Shown piece by piece: positions 1-13,217 of a stretch of 64,000 nt of DNA. How positions within the stretch are numbered: position 1 is the first letter of the stretch; each line of letters begins with the position of its first letter. Position numbers and translations under genes: made by a program. Below the pieces are notes generated by a model. It was not told where the DNA came from and did not search any database. It was given only the letters and a program-made list of their open reading frames with translations. The DNA is from Helicoverpa zea (lineage: Eukaryota; Arthropoda; Insecta; Lepidoptera; Noctuidae), in contig NC_061459.1 of NCBI RefSeq assembly GCF_022581195.2, positions 10,168,001 through 10,232,000 of the forward strand. The letters are read 5' to 3'.

Positions 1-3000
1 AAATGATAATTGTTCGATACAGGCAGTTGAGTAAGTACAGTTACGCCGATGTCTTATTAAGAAGAAACGATCAGTATTGCTGATGGATACTAGTTTTTAC
101 GTTTATTCTATAACGCCTGTAACTAAGATACCGTATGGAAGGAAAACTAATTGTTTATTTTTCAAAGGATCATTTATTAATCTAGATGTCTGCTGACGGG
201 GCTACGGGATTGTTCGAAAGAGTTACCGCGGCCGTAGTACAGAAAAGGCTCCAGAAGAAACAAAGGTGGGTTAGTCTATAAAAGACTAACAATCCCTCCC
301 ATTGCATCCACAGTAGCAGCAGAAAGGGTCATTTGATGATACCACACAAAAAAGAATTACCTACCTAATCATGGAGTACCTTAAAGAATTTGCAACTCGT
401 AACTAACGACTTCCTCGTAAAGAATCAGTTATGAAATATAAAGACGCACCTGTACCGGTGCCCTTGATGGCGTGTCACACGATATTGAATGAAACATTTC
501 GTGGTCGGCGAGATTGTTTGGGGATTAAAGGAGTGAACCTTCCGCAGGTCAATGTGGGCAGGTAGCCGTACGCTCCCGGGACCATTCAACAAGACTATTG
601 ACTCTGACAATTATTATTGTGTCATTTTAAAATATTGACACAAAGCTACAATGAAAAATATAATTATGTTCTTCGTGTCTAGTTTATTGCTTCTAAATTG
701 AAGCCTATGAGTGCTTCGGACAATTCTCCATGAAATCAATTCATTGACAATTAAGGCGAGGAAGTGGTCAACAATAATTCCATAACCGGCACGCGCATCT
801 AAGGCGCCAAAAGGGGTCGGAGCGTCTGAGCGGGGCGAGGATAACAATACGCGCGCTAGCTTATAACTAAAAGTCGTAAGCGACAAAATGGTTTTGTAAT
901 TTTAATATTTAGAAATGATAATTTAATAAAAATTCCTACTACCATTTTAAAGAGTATGTATATACTCAACTACTAAAAAAGTTAAGAGGCTTAAATCGGT
1001 CCCGTTTGCCCATAATATGTGAATCTCTTTTTAAAAAGAGGTATGTTTGATATATTTTTCTCTGTTATAAAAGTTACCTAATCATGTTTCTACAACTAAC
1101 AAAATAAGGCTTATATCATGAACTTTCAGGTAACCAAGTTGTATTTTGATCCGTTTTGTATTTACTGAGAAAAAATGACATCCTTGGCGCCAAAAATTCC
1201 AATTCGTCCTCTTAATAAATAAATATTAATGCGCCGATATCATTCAGAAGTATTTAGTGTCACTTGTAATTTAAACAAGTTACCTCTACACTAAGTAATC
1301 CCTTTGATTATGAATTTATCTTTACTACTGTCTAATTATCACATGGTATAATTACTTTCTTTTAATTTAATGCTATGCATACACGATTAAAATTCAAATT
1401 ATTGTTCCGTGGACTAATTAAGCAATAAGTAAGCTTTATAAAATTAACATATAAGTTTACGATTTAGTTTTATTTCCTTTTACGGAAATCTCGGTAATAA
1501 ATGTAACAATTTGGATTGCGGTGGTTAAGATTACGATTGTTTGGTCAGTTTCTAATTATAATCGGTTAACATGATGAGGGTAAAATAAAACACGCCTGCC
1601 AGTACTTGTGGGGCATATTTTGACATGTCATGGGTGTCACCTCCACATTAACATACCTAATTAATATTTAGTTCTTTCTTCTCTGAATATTGTTATACGA
1701 TCCGGGTACGTGTAAGTGAATGGGCAGGGCTATACGATTACAGCATCCGGAGAGCGCATCAACTGAACACCAATTAGCTTTGCATTAATGTAACATCACT
1801 ATGCCACAGTTTATTGTACTTTAACAAGCGGGAACAACCATTCAAAGAGGTATAAGTTAGTTTAAAATGTTTTATTACCCTGGCCACATGGAACAGTTGA
1901 CAGTATTATAAAGAAAAAGTTTAATCAAGGAACATAATAACCGTCTGCGAAAGGGGCAAACGATTCCAAATTCAATTTCCCTAAGACGGAATACGTGATA
2001 AATCGTTGTGAATCGGCCATTAGATGCGACGCGGCGTGAGGGCCTGAAGCGTCAGCAGTTTACACGTCTTATTGCTTGTCGTGTAGCTCGCAAGTTGTCG
2101 GCTTCGCAGCGTCGCGACGCGCAATAAAAACATCAACTGTATTGACCAAAATAACTCTTGGCACCCATTCGAGAGTCCGACATATACTGTAAGTGAAGCG
2201 ATCTCTACCAACTATATACTTACACCACTTTACAGTATCAAAGACATTGGGATACGTTTGCGGATGGGTGAATAGCCCTTAAATCCTCAAGTCAATTATT
2301 TTTAGAAGCAGTTAAGCCGTCGGAAAAATTATGTTAGTCTTAACTTGGTCCATTATGTTAGGCGTATCGCAATCTGATCAGGGTTCATTTGGTTTTCCAT
2401 TATACAGGATGAATCCGTCGGCAACGCGAAATATAATTTATTTTTTACAGGTAGCTTAAGGTTACTTAAGCCAGAAAAATAATTGTATTTTTATAAAAAG
2501 TGTGTAATTGTATTTAAGTAGATACCACTGCTTTAAAAGAATGAGTTTATCCGATTTACCGCGAAAAACAAAAAAGACAAAAGAACTTATTAAGAGCCTT
2601 ATTTAATCATAACTAAATAAGAAAAAAATAATTAGGTAGGTAGGTATTTATAAGACAAAAAATACTATTAACGGAGTACTTATACCTAGAAATACTTTAT
2701 TCTACCAACTTATTGTTTATTTAAATGGAGAAGTTTGGTTAAGAGCTACCTACTTACTTTAAAAGCAATTCCTAGTAAGTTATCGAAACAGGAAATAACT
2801 ATTTTATTTAGTTAAACCTCAGGATTTAACTTTAACCACTTACTTATACGTTATTTTTGTTATAATTTAACTACGATTCTAAATTAATATTTAATTAAAG
2901 CAGTTAAAACTGCATTCACTTCATTTCCACATTTCAAATTAAGCGTGGCCTATTTCTGCAAAATGTTTTTCTTTTATATTTTTTTAGTAATTCTATATAC

Positions 3001-4080
3001 ATAAAAAAACTAATAAAACAAAAAAATGCATAATGGATTGTGGCATTGTAAGGCGCTAAAGGATTTAATTTAAATTCTATGTTTCGATTAAATAAGAATA
3101 CATAGGTATCTGTTCATTGCCGCCGGCAACCGCAAACGATGATAAAAATCGAAAAATATTCTAAATAATTAATTTAAAATGTAAGATGCTCAAAAATGTT
3201 TAAAACTAAATAAAATGAATATAAATAATATATTTAATTTAAATCTTTACCGCCAATAATAAATATTAACAAGTTAAACTGCGAAAAAAAAAGTTACCTA
3301 ATTATTAATTTAATTTGACAACCGCAATTACACACAAATATTTTAAACTTAAATATTTTTTAAATTCCTAGTTAAGTGATTATCTTTTTTTAAAATCTCT
3401 CTTAATTAAGGTTTCCGATAATTGGAACACATAAAAACTTTTACTCAACCCTTCCAAATATTCACTTTGTTTTATTCAGGTACTAAAATATTTAATTTAT
3501 GCATGAACTTGACTCAACTATGTTAAGTATGTACGAAAGTATGTAAGGAATTTTATTGTTTATTTACTAATAATTTCCAATAAATACTCACGCCTTGGGT
3601 AAAATTTCGAATAATAACAGTCCATGTCACTCGTATATAATTTCACAGCATGAATATCAATTTCACTGTTAATTTGTTTACTATTCACTCGCGCCTTACA
3701 TGTAAAACGTTTGACATTTCATAAAATAAGGTGACAAGTGACATCACTGCGCGCAGAATACGTCAAATCGCATGCAGCCACCAACGCGACTGAAGTGTAT
3801 CGCAGGCGAACGATACCATACCGCGTCTTTCGAAAATTGCGCCATCCCAGTAAGCACACTCAAGTGAATTTAACAACACAAAAGCACCTTGAGCACACTT
3901 CATTCCCGACAGCTTGCCTAAATGCAGCTGAATCCTAAAACTAGATAATGTTTACATCGCGAAATGCCGACACCCGAACGACCGGAAGTCGCAGCGAAGC
4001 AAACACGACAACTATGTAAAATATTGCAGGATCGCGATCGCATTGTTGACATTCCCTAATAAAAATCACTTATATCTTGA
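1..4080. other. Intergenic DNA without a recognised gene
   Basis: AT-rich sequence with only short chance frames. Two more GC-rich patches stand out, about 720-850 and 2005-2140, but neither gives a recognisable protein. A short perfect hairpin (GTTAGTCT at 270-277 with AGACTAAC at 283-290) follows a GC-rich stretch at 185-265 that looks like an old dispersed element; I cannot name its family. Nothing else is supported. Confidence 0.6.
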
Positions 4081-4085
4081 CTTGA

Positions 4086-4560
4086 TTGTATGAAAATTGT
4101 ATCAAAAATTATTTTTACTCACCTATTATGGAGGCCGAAGATGAAGTAAAGGGACGAATTTTGATAAATTGTCAATTTAGGAGTAAATTTAAAGAATATA
4201 CTCTTATTGGTATGCGAAGAATGGCACAAAGAATCCCGACAACGCACGCGACGAATGCGCACCTCGTTTGCGCATATGCTGACACAACTTCACGGACGTT
4301 ACTCCCCTTGCCCCGCGTTCACCCGGTTTTCTTTGTATGTGTGTGTGTCCAGAGTGGTCAAACGTGAAATTTTATACACGTATACACTAACACATGTACA
4401 TTTAGTACCTGCCCTAGCTCCCGAATGCCGCCATCTTTGATATGAAAGAGATGCAACATAAGCCTATCTCATGTTTTTGTGCCTACTGGCGCCACCTCGT
4501 GACGGAATTTTTGTAAAAATGTGTCCGCTAGATGGCGCTGTACACAAGATAGAAAGGAGT
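4086..4560. promoter_or_regulatory. Promoter-like patch with YY1/Pho and CTCF-like motifs
   Basis: This interval is richer in GC and CpG than its flanks. It holds GCCGCCATCTTT, a match to the YY1/Pho core, at about 4426-4437; GGCGCCACCT at 4488-4497, whose reverse complement AGGTGGCGCC matches the insect CTCF core; and AGATGGCGCT at 4530-4539, one base from that core. The mix resembles a housekeeping promoter or insulator. No first exon could be tied to it on either strand, so the regulatory reading is inference. Confidence 0.3.
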
Positions 4561-4994
4561 CAAATTCTTTCCTTTTACTGATTTTTATTATTTATAAAGA
4601 CAATTTCAACAACTAAATGCATTTCATACGAGTCAATATTAAAAAGATTATTACAGGTCTTTGCGCATAATTTTTCACGTAACTTTAGGTCTGCATTGAA
4701 GGAATCAGGAGCTATCATGATGTTTACTAGCGATGTTTCTGTTTTCTTTCTAGAAATTACTAACCTCTCTGTTTGAGTCCGCTCACTTGTCGTTGTTGTC
4801 TTGTCGTTACATGTATGACGTATGACTTTTAGTATTATTTGATGAGATTATTGTTATCCAGCAGGTACGTTGCTTGATCTTTTGACTGATTACGTGAATA
4901 ATGACATAAATTGTAAAACTTAGTGTAGTTAGTCAAAACTGTTGAGTAGATAAGTATGTAATTTATTGTAGTTTTAAAGATCACGTTAGCCGCT

Positions 4995-5054
4995 TAGAAA
5001 AAAGCTTAGAGGATCCGTGCGTACCACAGCCATTACGCATTGGGCTTTTTTCTA
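4995..5054. repeat. Short inverted repeat (hairpin)
   Basis: TAGAAAAAAGC at 4995-5005 is perfectly complementary to GCTTTTTTCTA at 5044-5054, giving an 11-bp stem with a 38-base loop. No flanking duplication or gene context explains it. Confidence 0.45.
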
Positions 5055-5059
5055 GAAAG

Positions 5060-8000
5060 AAGTTTTATTTGTTTCCTTCACTTTGCTATCTCTTGTTTTG
5101 ATAATTTCAGGATAGGAATTTGAGGACATTTGACCATGATGTCTTGTTATACCTGTTTTTTTTTTCTATATTTATTTACAGATATCTGAAGCCAATTATA
5201 TTTATTGTAGGTAAAAGGGAATAATGTACAAGTTTATGCAATAAAACTTCCAATCCTTTATGACGTATTTTATTGTTTAAAACAAATGTTTGCCCACTGA
5301 ATTGGACTGTGTAATATTTATTCGTTTAGCGGATTTTAATTTAAAAGTAGATACGGTAACTATTATAAATGTAAGTAATGTTAACATTCATTAAACAACA
5401 GCAAAAACATAGATACTCAGTCATGATTCTATTAACTTAATAATACCTATTCAATTCTTATTCATGTAGGTACCTACCTTAATTAATATTAAAATAAAAA
5501 TACTGGATAACTTATTGTAAATGTATCAAATTTTAGCGAAATTCAATATTTTTTATGTAAGTAATTGATTTCTGTGCTTTATGTCCTTACTTACATATTA
5601 TAATAAACATGATGTAAACTAGATTTAATACTAGAATAATACACAATCCTAAATATTAAAGCATTTAAATGTATTAATTTCAATAAAATATAAAATGTTG
5701 TTTACCAACTTCTACAACTAACAAAAAGTTTAAAATGTAACAACGACATATTAATAATAATTACCTCAATATTCAATTCATTGTATTCCATTTAAAATAT
5801 TATCAAATTTTTAATTTAAGTAGGACTTAAGTTCAACTATAATTTCACATGTTTTATAAACCAAACCGTCTCAAACTAACAAGGCTTTTAACTATGCAAA
5901 GTCGTTTAAAAATAAGAATAGGTTATTCTTAAGGTTATGAAAAATAAGAATCGTACCTATATCTTTTAATGATTAATTAATACATATATTAGATACTTAT
6001 TATTGCAAGTACCTTAACTTTGGTACTTAAGATAAGCACCTAACTATTATAATTAGCACTAACTTAATTGGGGCAGGCACTAGTCACCTAAGTGTTGCTT
6101 GCAGCTTTTTTACAACTAAACTAGGTAACAGTGGTTTAACAAATCTAGGTAGGCATTTGATCTATAATTAGGCAGAAGTATAACTGAGTCATACAAGAAG
6201 GAAAGATAGAATTTTCTCGATCTGTACCATGGAGAGTACTCACAAGTTAAACTTAAGTTAAAAAAATTATCAGTTATATGGCTAGGGCGAAATACTACCA
6301 CCGAAAAATCCACCTTTTACTAATAATACCGCATGAACATCCTTGACAGTCGTTACGGGTAGTCAGAAGCCAGTAAGTCTGACACTAGTCTAACCAAGGG
6401 GTTGCCCGGGTAACTGGGTTGAGGAGGTCAGATAGGCAGTCGCTCCTTGTAAAATATTGGTACTCAACTGAATCCGGACCTCAACATTGGGAAAAGGCTC
6501 GGAGGATGATGAATATAAGCCAAATAGATTTTTCTTGCATTAGTTCTGCTGAAAGAAAACCCCTCAAAGATGTACCTTCTGGGAAAGCAAAATGTTGTCT
6601 ATTTAACGCGAAGGTAGATACTGCTTCTATTTCTGAAGAACAACCAAAAAAATACTTAAAAGTGGTCAAGCAGGACTGTCCGCGGTAGTACATCATTAGA
6701 TCTAAGCTTGATTGTACATAACGTAATTAAATAAATAAATACTATTTTAACTGAAATAATCTTCTTTCCAGTTTAGTTAAGACATGTTTGAATTGAATAC
6801 ATTTTACTGAACTTAATACAATCATTGGTCCTTTTCTGTTCTCCAAGATTAAATTGAACATCGGTATTTGTTTTTTGTATCTGCATCTGAGTTTGGGCGG
6901 CAAAGGCACCAACAAATTCGTGGAAGTTTGGGACTCTCTGGGTTTAGGTAATAACTGGTAACAACTGGTGAGAAGTAGATAGGTCCCGTAGCCAGGAAGG
7001 GTTAGAATTTGGAAGACTTTAGCCTAGAAGAACTTAAATTACTACACAGTCGATTAATTGGAAAGGATAATGAACTTATGATGCAGCCATTATAAGGCTG
7101 AGCCCGCGGAGAAGAGAAAATGAGAAAATTGGAATATTCTTTAGGTGGCAAGGAACCTAATACATAAAATTAAAATAATACTATTTGCCTATTTACCCCG
7201 AAAGAGATAGGCGGAAGCGTAGGTAACTATAGCAAACCTTAATTTTCTTATCAATACCTTAAAATCTTATATGAAGTTCGAAAAAGTAAACTAAGGAATC
7301 AAACTCAAGTTGATATTTATTCATCAAATGAACTAGCGTGATTGAACTTATGTGCACAAGTTCAGTTGTCACACTCGAATGCCTAGGATCTAAACAAACG
7401 ATGCGGTTACACTAAATTACTAATTAAATGTCCAGTCTAGTACATTGGTGTTTCTGTACCTTTCTCGTCTTTTATCAAACTGTTATTTGTAAAAAAGAAC
7501 AAAGTAAAATCGACTTCAATAGTACTAAACTGAACTGATTAAATTATTATTATTAACATGCCTATTTCTTAGTGTAAGTATGTAAAATATTCTAATTAAT
7601 CGTTTGCAATTTTCCGAACACTTTTTGACAATCATTTTTTCAAAATGGCCGTTGAAATTATTTAGATTTCAGTTCAAAATGAGATAATTCGTCTTATTAA
7701 CTCTTTTTATTTCAGACGCTGAATTGTGGATTACTTTAACGTATAATAAAATGCCTATTTAAAAACTCACAGCATTTCTCAGGCTTTGGATCACTGATTG
7801 CAATCTCTGCAGGATTGTTAAACGGAGTAACTGCACATTATTAAATACATAAGGCAATTATTATCTACATTTTTATATCTCTATATTATAACTAGATCCT
7901 CATTTTTAATTTTGACAAATATTAGTGTACATAATAACTAGCATTCTAGGTACAGCTAATTGGTAAAGCTTGATCAAACTTGACCCATAAATTGACAAGG

Positions 8001-9040
8001 AAGAAGGATCTGGTTTCCAAATGATTGGTGAAGGTTTCTTTGGATGTTGAAAAGAAGATGAATAAATTTAAAAAGCTTGAAAAGTTCGAATGTATTCCTG
8101 AATGAAGTAACTGAACATCAGGCTTGGTTTCCTCTTCTAAGGGTACTGATTTTGGCATACATCCACAAGTATACTGTGAAGCCCTAAGTAGATACAGAGT
8201 TTATTTGAGTACACTGAGCTGATAGACAGATTCTGGGATTCTATAGAAAATTCCATTAACCCCAGGTAGGTCATTCATAGTGCATTAGCGCTATCACTAG
8301 AAAAATGGGGGGTGGTACAAAACTTGCTTAAATACAATGTGAACTCGTCCCAAAACTGAGCGAGTGGCTTTATAAAATTTAGAATTCTGCATATCTTAAT
8401 CATTCAGCTTATTCTACTTTTGTCATACATTTAAATGCTGTATCTACATACTATGTATATCGTTGGTAACATCCACATTTACAAACATTACCAACCTTTT
8501 TACATAAGCATAAGGCTACTTATAAACAGCAGGGTCCAATCAAATACAATCGCAATCCATAATCCAGTAGCTAAACTTTCAAAATACTCGTCATTCGCTA
8601 ATAAATCTTTTCAACTGTGGACAGTGAGTAACTACTCCATCATTAGCAAATAAACACGCCAGTGTAAAAACAACTGACGAACACTCACGCGACTTGTTCA
8701 ATCAAATCACGCGCTGGTCTTTGATGTTGATGAACATCTCAGATTTTCAAGCGAATGAACAATATTTTACATCAAACGCGTTTGAAGAAGAAGGGTTGTC
8801 TACACTCAGAAGCAATGAAATCGGATTATGCCCTTCAACCTTTTTATAATCTAAGACTATAATTAAATGGTGAAGGTTCTGCAACTGACCCAAATTATTT
8901 GCTCCTCAGTGCGACATTCGATGTCTAATCGACATAATAGACGCCCTTCAATGCAAACATTCTAGTCTTCTATTCAAATATCCATAATCCGTTACATGTC
9001 GCTGACCGATTCCATTCACAATCAAATTATGTATGTACAC
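5060..9040. other. Intergenic DNA downstream of PGAP2
   Basis: AT-rich sequence. Apart from the SINE-like copy at 6333-6512 I see no gene. The stretch about 6890-7145 has more balanced composition and may be a decayed transposable-element fragment, but no protein motif is readable. No canonical AATAAA for the minus-strand PGAP2 transcript was found in the first 300 bases after its stop. Confidence 0.55.
6333..6512 (+). repeat. SINE-like dispersed repeat, internally deleted copy
   Basis: Shares the blocks GTCGTTACGGGTAGTCAGAA, TTGCCCGGGTAACTGGGTTG and GGGAAAAGGCTCGGAGGAT with the fuller copy at 22571-22813. It lacks two internal pieces present there, one before the TTGCCCGGG block and one in the TTAGACTGGAAGCC block. 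The family is dispersed in moth genomes. I do not assign a family name. Confidence 0.7.
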
Positions 9041-9042
9041 GT

Positions 9043-12000
9043 TCAGTTCGGCTTACTGTGAGTAGGGCACACCACTTGTAGTTCGTGTAGGGGGAGGTCG
9101 CGGACCACAATCGCGTGGAATGCCATGTTCGCCGTCGCCAAGATGTATTCGCACACTGAGAACCATGTGAATGCTGGAAATGAAAAGTAATATGTTACAG
9201 GAAAACATTAGTAAACACGAAAGTTCTTAGCTACTGGGATCTATGAAGAAAAGGGCACTTTTACTGTTGTGTTCATAAGTTGTGTAATAGGTTAGTTAAT
9301 AGGTCGATATGCACCTTCACGCATCAAATATTTAAATAGGTAATTTTAAAATTGCCACTGCAGAAAACGGTTAATAAATAAGAAGCAGGTAGACCAGTTA
9401 GATGAGTGATGATTCACCAATACCAATAAATCTTTACCTACCTATTAATATTCTGCAGAGTTCATCGCTGTGACATTTATTTTGCTTCACGGAAAGGTCA
9501 CAGCACGAATAAAAGAGAAATGCCTAATAAAAGGTCACAAAAGTGCAGAGCTGCGCTAATAAATAATATATTAATATAGGGGGTTTTCCAAATATTAGAT
9601 ACCCATCTGTCCTGTCTATATTTACGACAGTTTAATCACCTTACACCTGTCCACATTATTGCCTAACGCGTTCCTTTACTGGTTAAGGTAAGGCATCTAT
9701 CAAAGTACCTAAAGCCTAAGCTTGACAATAAACAATTACCTAACGGCCGACACAGCAGTCGGTGTCGCAAGAAGAATATAATCAGTCCCACGGTCGCAGC
9801 GATGGCGACGTAGAACAGAGTCCACACAAGTTTGTTTGTCCTCACAGGCTCGACCACGTCGCTCGCGATGCAACCGACGCGCGCTCGACACAGCATGTGC
9901 AGTAAAGCCGCTACCATGAACACTATGAATATCTTCTCGTGAACGACTGGAAACATAGAATTGGGAATGAACTTCGTGTGTCTATTATGCTGGATTGTTC
10001 TACTGATGAGATTGGATTAGGGAATGATGACGTCAGTTGATAGTTCCTTAATTTAGGAGGTTTGATGGGAATCTAATGACTACACGATTTTAGTAAGACT
10101 GTGTACGTTCTCGAATTCACATAATCTTACCCTTTTATTCAGACTGAGCTGACTAGTTAGTAACTAGGGATTATAAAAGGTTACTAAAAAGTGCACTTAC
10201 AATAGTTTTCCCTATTGGAGATATAAGTAACTCCTGTTAATGCAAACAGCTCTATGAAATTAAGCCAATAGCACGCGTGCCCTAACTTGGTCGCGGCAGT
10301 CCGAGCCTGAAAAAATAAATAAAGACATTATTAAATTCATGGATCTAGTGGTCGCAAGGCTGAAAAACAAGAACTTTTTGATGGCATTTTTTTCCTAGAG
10401 CAAAATAAGGAATACCCAGAAACTTAAGATTTGCCCAATTTTTGGCTGCATTTTTGCCTCCAGCTTCTTGTCGGGCTAAACTTCCACCTGATGTTGTACG
10501 AGTAAATGCTTATATCTATGCCTATCCCTACCCAACCCTTCGGAGAAAACAGGCGTGATGTCACGATGTTATTTATAAATTACTACAGCATTTAAATACG
10601 ATTAGAATCGAAACACCGTTAGTGCATCGTCTCAAGACTGGATTATTTTTAAAGTTCCATTCGACCTAGATAACTTATTTACGTTGTAACCTTTTAAGTT
10701 CAAAGGTGAAACGCAAATCGTTTAAATAAATTAGTAAAGGTTCGAAGCTTCCTTTCTTAGGCTTCGTAGGTTAGGTTCTTTTATACCTATACCTAGTATG
10801 TAAAGTGAATGGTGCATTCTTTACGTAATGATACTGCATAGTGCATTGTATAAAAATATTCAAATTAAATTCACAGTTGATGAATAAATCATTTTGTACA
10901 CCGCTCCTTTTTTGCACATAGAAAAGTGAATTAAAATGTATAGTTTAAGCTAGCGTTAGTTTTGACCTTTTTTTAATGACTTCCGAGAAGCAGGAGGAAG
11001 ATTTTAATTCAAACGTACCTTTTTGCGTTTTCTAATTAACAGCTCTGGATTTTCAAAAGTCTGACTTACGTACTAGATCTTGTCGAGGGACCATTTAAGT
11101 ATGATTTCGAACTCTTTTAAATGTTACGTATTTAAATTTAACATTATTTAGTGAGGTCAGCTTACATAAAAAAATAGTATACAAGGTGTTGATTTGCATT
11201 TGTGCCATAGCTCAGGAGGAGGACATACAATACGTAAATAATCGATTGGAATTACAGTAGATGGGAAATAACTAATATGCACTGCTTTTTTTGTCATTGT
11301 AATGTCGTGGTATTTCCGAAGTAATCCAATTTTATGAATGAAATTTATGAGTGATCGTTGCGTATGCTTTGTGTTTGCGTTTGTGTGAGGGTGCAGCACG
11401 GTTTTAACGCCAGTAACATACGCGCCAAGTTTAAATAAGGCTAGATGACATTTACGGAATTCCGAAAAAAAATTAAAGAAAAAAAATTACGTACCAATTT
11501 TTTTATTGATTTGGGTCGAGAATCATTAGCATAATTACTTCCTTGAATATGGCACGGATGCAAATCAACAGCTTGTATTAGAAAGAAAATCAATATAGGT
11601 ACCTTTTCCTCGGTAATATAAGAGGTGCGCTCTTGGTGATAGTTGTAATATAAAGAACCTATCAACAATCTTGGTCCTAAGTGGAAAGCGATGCATATCC
11701 TCCAAATATACCTCTGAGGACTTATCCCGGTAATCGCACTTATTGATGGCACTACATTGTAGACCTGGAAAAAACACAATAGCATTAAACATTGTCACCC
11801 TACTGTCATTCAGGAATTTACCGTTTTTCCAATATTACCGCTTGAGAAAGACTACGTACTTTTCTGTTAGGTTTTTTATGGTTGCTCATAAAATCATTTA
11901 TAGTCTAGGCTACCTAAATAGCTAGACTTTTCTTAGAAAGATTGGGACTGGAAAAATTCTAGTCGCATGCCTTTTTTTAAACATAGGTACCTTCGTACGT

Positions 12001-13217
12001 ATTGTGTCTAATGGGAAACTGTCTGTGACCATTAACAACTTTGTAAATAGGTGTTGATATTTGGCGCGTAAAACTTTATTTGTTTTTGAATTCGTTTTTT
12101 AAGCAATTATGATTTACTACAAGTTAGGTACGTCGCAGGTTTCAAAGAAATATTCGATCGATTCTTTGTAAATTTTTTACCACATATTTTTGTACCATTG
12201 CGTTGTCTGAAATTTCAAATAATGAGATACGAAACATTTTTTTTAGTTTTGCGACTTTTGCTCTCAGTGTAGGTAGGTATACTATTGAATAGTTTAAATA
12301 CTCTATCGTAATATGTAGTTAGTAGTTACTATTGTTTACGCGCTAATTTTAATACTCATACATCATACTCATGTCATTCTCATACTATTGTGTACGATAG
12401 TTAGTCAGTTACTAAAAGTATAGTATAATAAATTAATATTTTACTGTCCAAAATTCAGAATTAAATAGGTGGTTTGCCGCCAATCCGACTAACAATGGTT
12501 TTTCTATTGTGTTTAAGACCCATGGCAAATAAAATTAAATAAGAAGTAATAATGAACGTAGGTACACTTTAGCGCCGTCAGCACTCGCTTGGTCTTAAGC
12601 TTAGTGTAGGTATTTAAATTAGGTAAAATTTATTTCATACGCAACAGCAGCTTAATCTACTGTATTTATATAATTCATGATAGGTACACATCAGACCTCG
12701 TATTCATAGATCGGTTGCCACTATTTGGACTAGATAGGTAGCTGGTAGATAGGTAGGGTACTAGGCGCCACCAGGCACGGTGCAGGCATGCACAAAAATG
12801 CAAGAAACTTCCAAGTACAAGCGAGTAATCAAGTCACAAGTACGAGTATCAATAAGTATGCACCCATACAATATTTAATGCACTGCATAGTGGGGGTGAA
12901 ACATGAAAGAATAATGATCATAGTACCGATCCTTAGTCTTATGTAACGACCTATTTGTTTACGTAATTAAATTGTCGTAAAGTAAACATAAATGTGCAGG
13001 TGTTGAAGAAAACTGGAACGCTCAATAAAATTGATCTTTGCTAATATGCTAAGCTATGGAGAAGTAGGTGGCCTTTTATACTTACCCTACAATGTGTTTC
13101 ATGTATGTCATCTGCTTGAAATATAGACGCTGTCACATAACAAAATATTAAAGCACCTAATGGAAGCCAGAGTGCAGTTAAACAAATTTCCCTCAAACCA
13201 CATGTCCACAGCAGTCC
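9043..13217 (-). CDS. PGAP2: PGAP2 family protein (GPI-anchor lipid remodelling); five exons, first coding exon not found
   Basis: Minus-strand exons, in transcription order: 13217-13086, 11764-11603, 10306-10201, 9946-9740, 9173-9043 (stop TGA at 9045-9043). All junctions are GT-AG and the phases join without a stop, giving 245 residues. Recognition rests on the family block THCRVYNVVPSISAITG across the exon 1/2 join, then FHLGPRLLIGSLYY, HACYWLNFIELFALTGVTY, HEKIFIVFMVAALLHMLCRA and the C-terminal FTWFSVCEYILATANMAFHA, all typical of the FRAG1/DRAM/Sfk1 family. Several hydrophobic membrane segments are evident. Known family members act in the ER/Golgi in fatty-acid remodelling of GPI anchors; that role is by homology. 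Length is close to vertebrate PGAP2 (about 250). The first found exon has no ATG before an upstream in-frame stop, so a short N-terminal exon must lie beyond 13217. Transcribed away from TTC17. Confidence 0.88.
10028..10035. promoter_or_regulatory. CRE/ATF palindrome TGACGTCA in a PGAP2 intron
   Basis: Perfect 8-bp CREB/ATF palindrome lying between PGAP2 exons 3 and 4. A single intronic site; function unknown. Confidence 0.3.
12764..12773 (-). promoter_or_regulatory. CTCF-like motif in PGAP2 intron 1
   Basis: GGCGCCACCA reads TGGTGGCGCC on the minus strand, one base from the CTCF core AGGTGGCGC(C/T). It sits between PGAP2 exons 1 and 2, near the 5' end of the gene. Confidence 0.3.

Noticed and set aside
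185..290. tRNA-like or Pol III structure near the left edge
   Set aside because: Some self-complementarity and a TTCGA are present, but no proper A and B boxes or cloverleaf can be drawn.
9663..9956. Minus-strand frame with its own ATG as a stand-alone membrane protein
   Set aside because: The ATG lies in the intron before PGAP2 exon 4; the exon joins its neighbours in phase.
11441..11785. Minus-strand frame treated as a separate gene
   Set aside because: It is PGAP2 exon 2 with intron read-through on both sides.
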